NCBI GenBank assembly: GCA_000507305.1
Contig: DF239142.1
Coordinates: forward strand, 235,697-299,696
Direction of reading: 5' to 3'
DNA from: Breviolum minutum Mf 1.05b.01
Taxonomy: Eukaryota > Sar > Dinophyceae > Suessiales > Symbiodiniaceae
DNA: 64,000 bases
Below the pieces are notes generated by a model. That model was not told the DNA's origin. It searched no databases and saw nothing but the letters and a program-made list of their open reading frames with translations. Positions 63,711-64,000 of this stretch are shown in pieces. A program made the translations under genes and the position numbers. The number at the start of each line of letters is the position of its first letter. The stretch's first letter is position 1.

Positions 63711-64000
63711 AGGTCATGTTAGATGGGTTTTAGTAGGTTTTTCTGAAACAACTTGGATGACTAAGGAAATCTTGGATTTTTTTAGTGTCCCGCTAGGTTC
63801 ACGAAATCCAAGTTTTCGTACCAACTTTGCGATTTTTTTTTAAGCAAGGAATCCTTCAAATGATGAGCAACACCCCAAAACCCCTATGACATTCTATTAT
63901 ACTGGTTGTTTTACTTGCCTGCATTGACGGCTTCAAAACACTTTTGTGGAAGACAGTGATATAGACACGTCAGGATTTTGTGGCGTTTTCTCTGGTGTTG

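Noticed and set aside
1..64000. Relict dinoflagellate spliced leader
   Set aside because: I looked for the GCCATTTTGGCTCAAG core on both strands by eye and found none; a pattern search would be needed to be certain.
1..64000. CRISPR arrays, tRNA or rRNA genes, bacterial promoters, terminators and origins
   Set aside because: The recurrent short palindromes are dispersed fold-back elements, not evenly spaced arrays, and nothing resembling a tRNA cloverleaf or rRNA core was recognised.

Overview
ORGANISM. The window is eukaryotic nuclear DNA, most likely from a dinoflagellate of the Symbiodiniaceae (coral-symbiont group). Three things point there. Almost no long ORFs exist, and short exon-like islands sit in dense repeats. 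The commonest repeat-borne peptides (for example MGVSENSGTPKSSI and VVSNIFYFHPYLGK) match, from memory, junk peptides common in Symbiodinium-type gene models. Some islands carry motifs I associate with dinoflagellate proteins (a globin-like DYFKQSTTRLYFI motif, an AP2-like domain). No rRNA, tRNA, CRISPR array or bacterial operon structure was seen.

LAYOUT. 1-46.4 kb and 51.5-64 kb are a mosaic of about twenty unrelated short fold-back (terminal inverted repeat) families, mostly 90-160 bp, present in tens of copies and often nested. They are labelled A (CTAGTTGGTGGTT), B (GGGTGTTTCC), C (ACTTGGATGTCCCAGG), D (ACTTGGAGGATC), E (ACAAGGTGGGCCCC), F (CCTGGAACCCC), G/Y (AACATAG, gene-flank type), H (TACTGTTGATGG), I (TTGCTCA), J (GGTACCTGAAA), K, M, N and others. 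Between them lie small islands that read as exons, nearly all on the minus strand, bounded by AG acceptors and GT (sometimes GC) donors. 46.4-51.4 kb is different: it is nearly free of these families, richer in GC, and holds simple and tandem repeats plus a minus-strand gene with an AP2-like domain and a Cys-rich exon. 54.5-56 kb holds a 200-residue intronless minus-strand ORF between two copies of a 350-bp direct repeat.

HOW IT FITS TOGETHER. The minus strand carries one or more very long, intron-rich genes, or a unidirectional gene cluster as is usual in dinoflagellates. The fold-back elements behave like introners. At several sites a whole A-family element is exactly an intron: its termini supply GT and AG, and removing it joins two minus-strand reading frames in frame (2255-2356, 2988-3084, 17070-17277, 32211-32306, 34180-34278, 51825-51927). 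A C-family element does the same at 56160-56276. At 2255-2356 the target-site duplication itself supplies the donor GT.

LIMITS. Exon calls were made by eye from splice motifs plus open frames. Single short exons are weak evidence and in several places two frames or both strands compete; this is stated. The longest exons (20673-20998, 31354-31563, 34279-34575, 50266-50656, 54994-55640) and the consistent strand are the strongest. No gene symbol can be justified.
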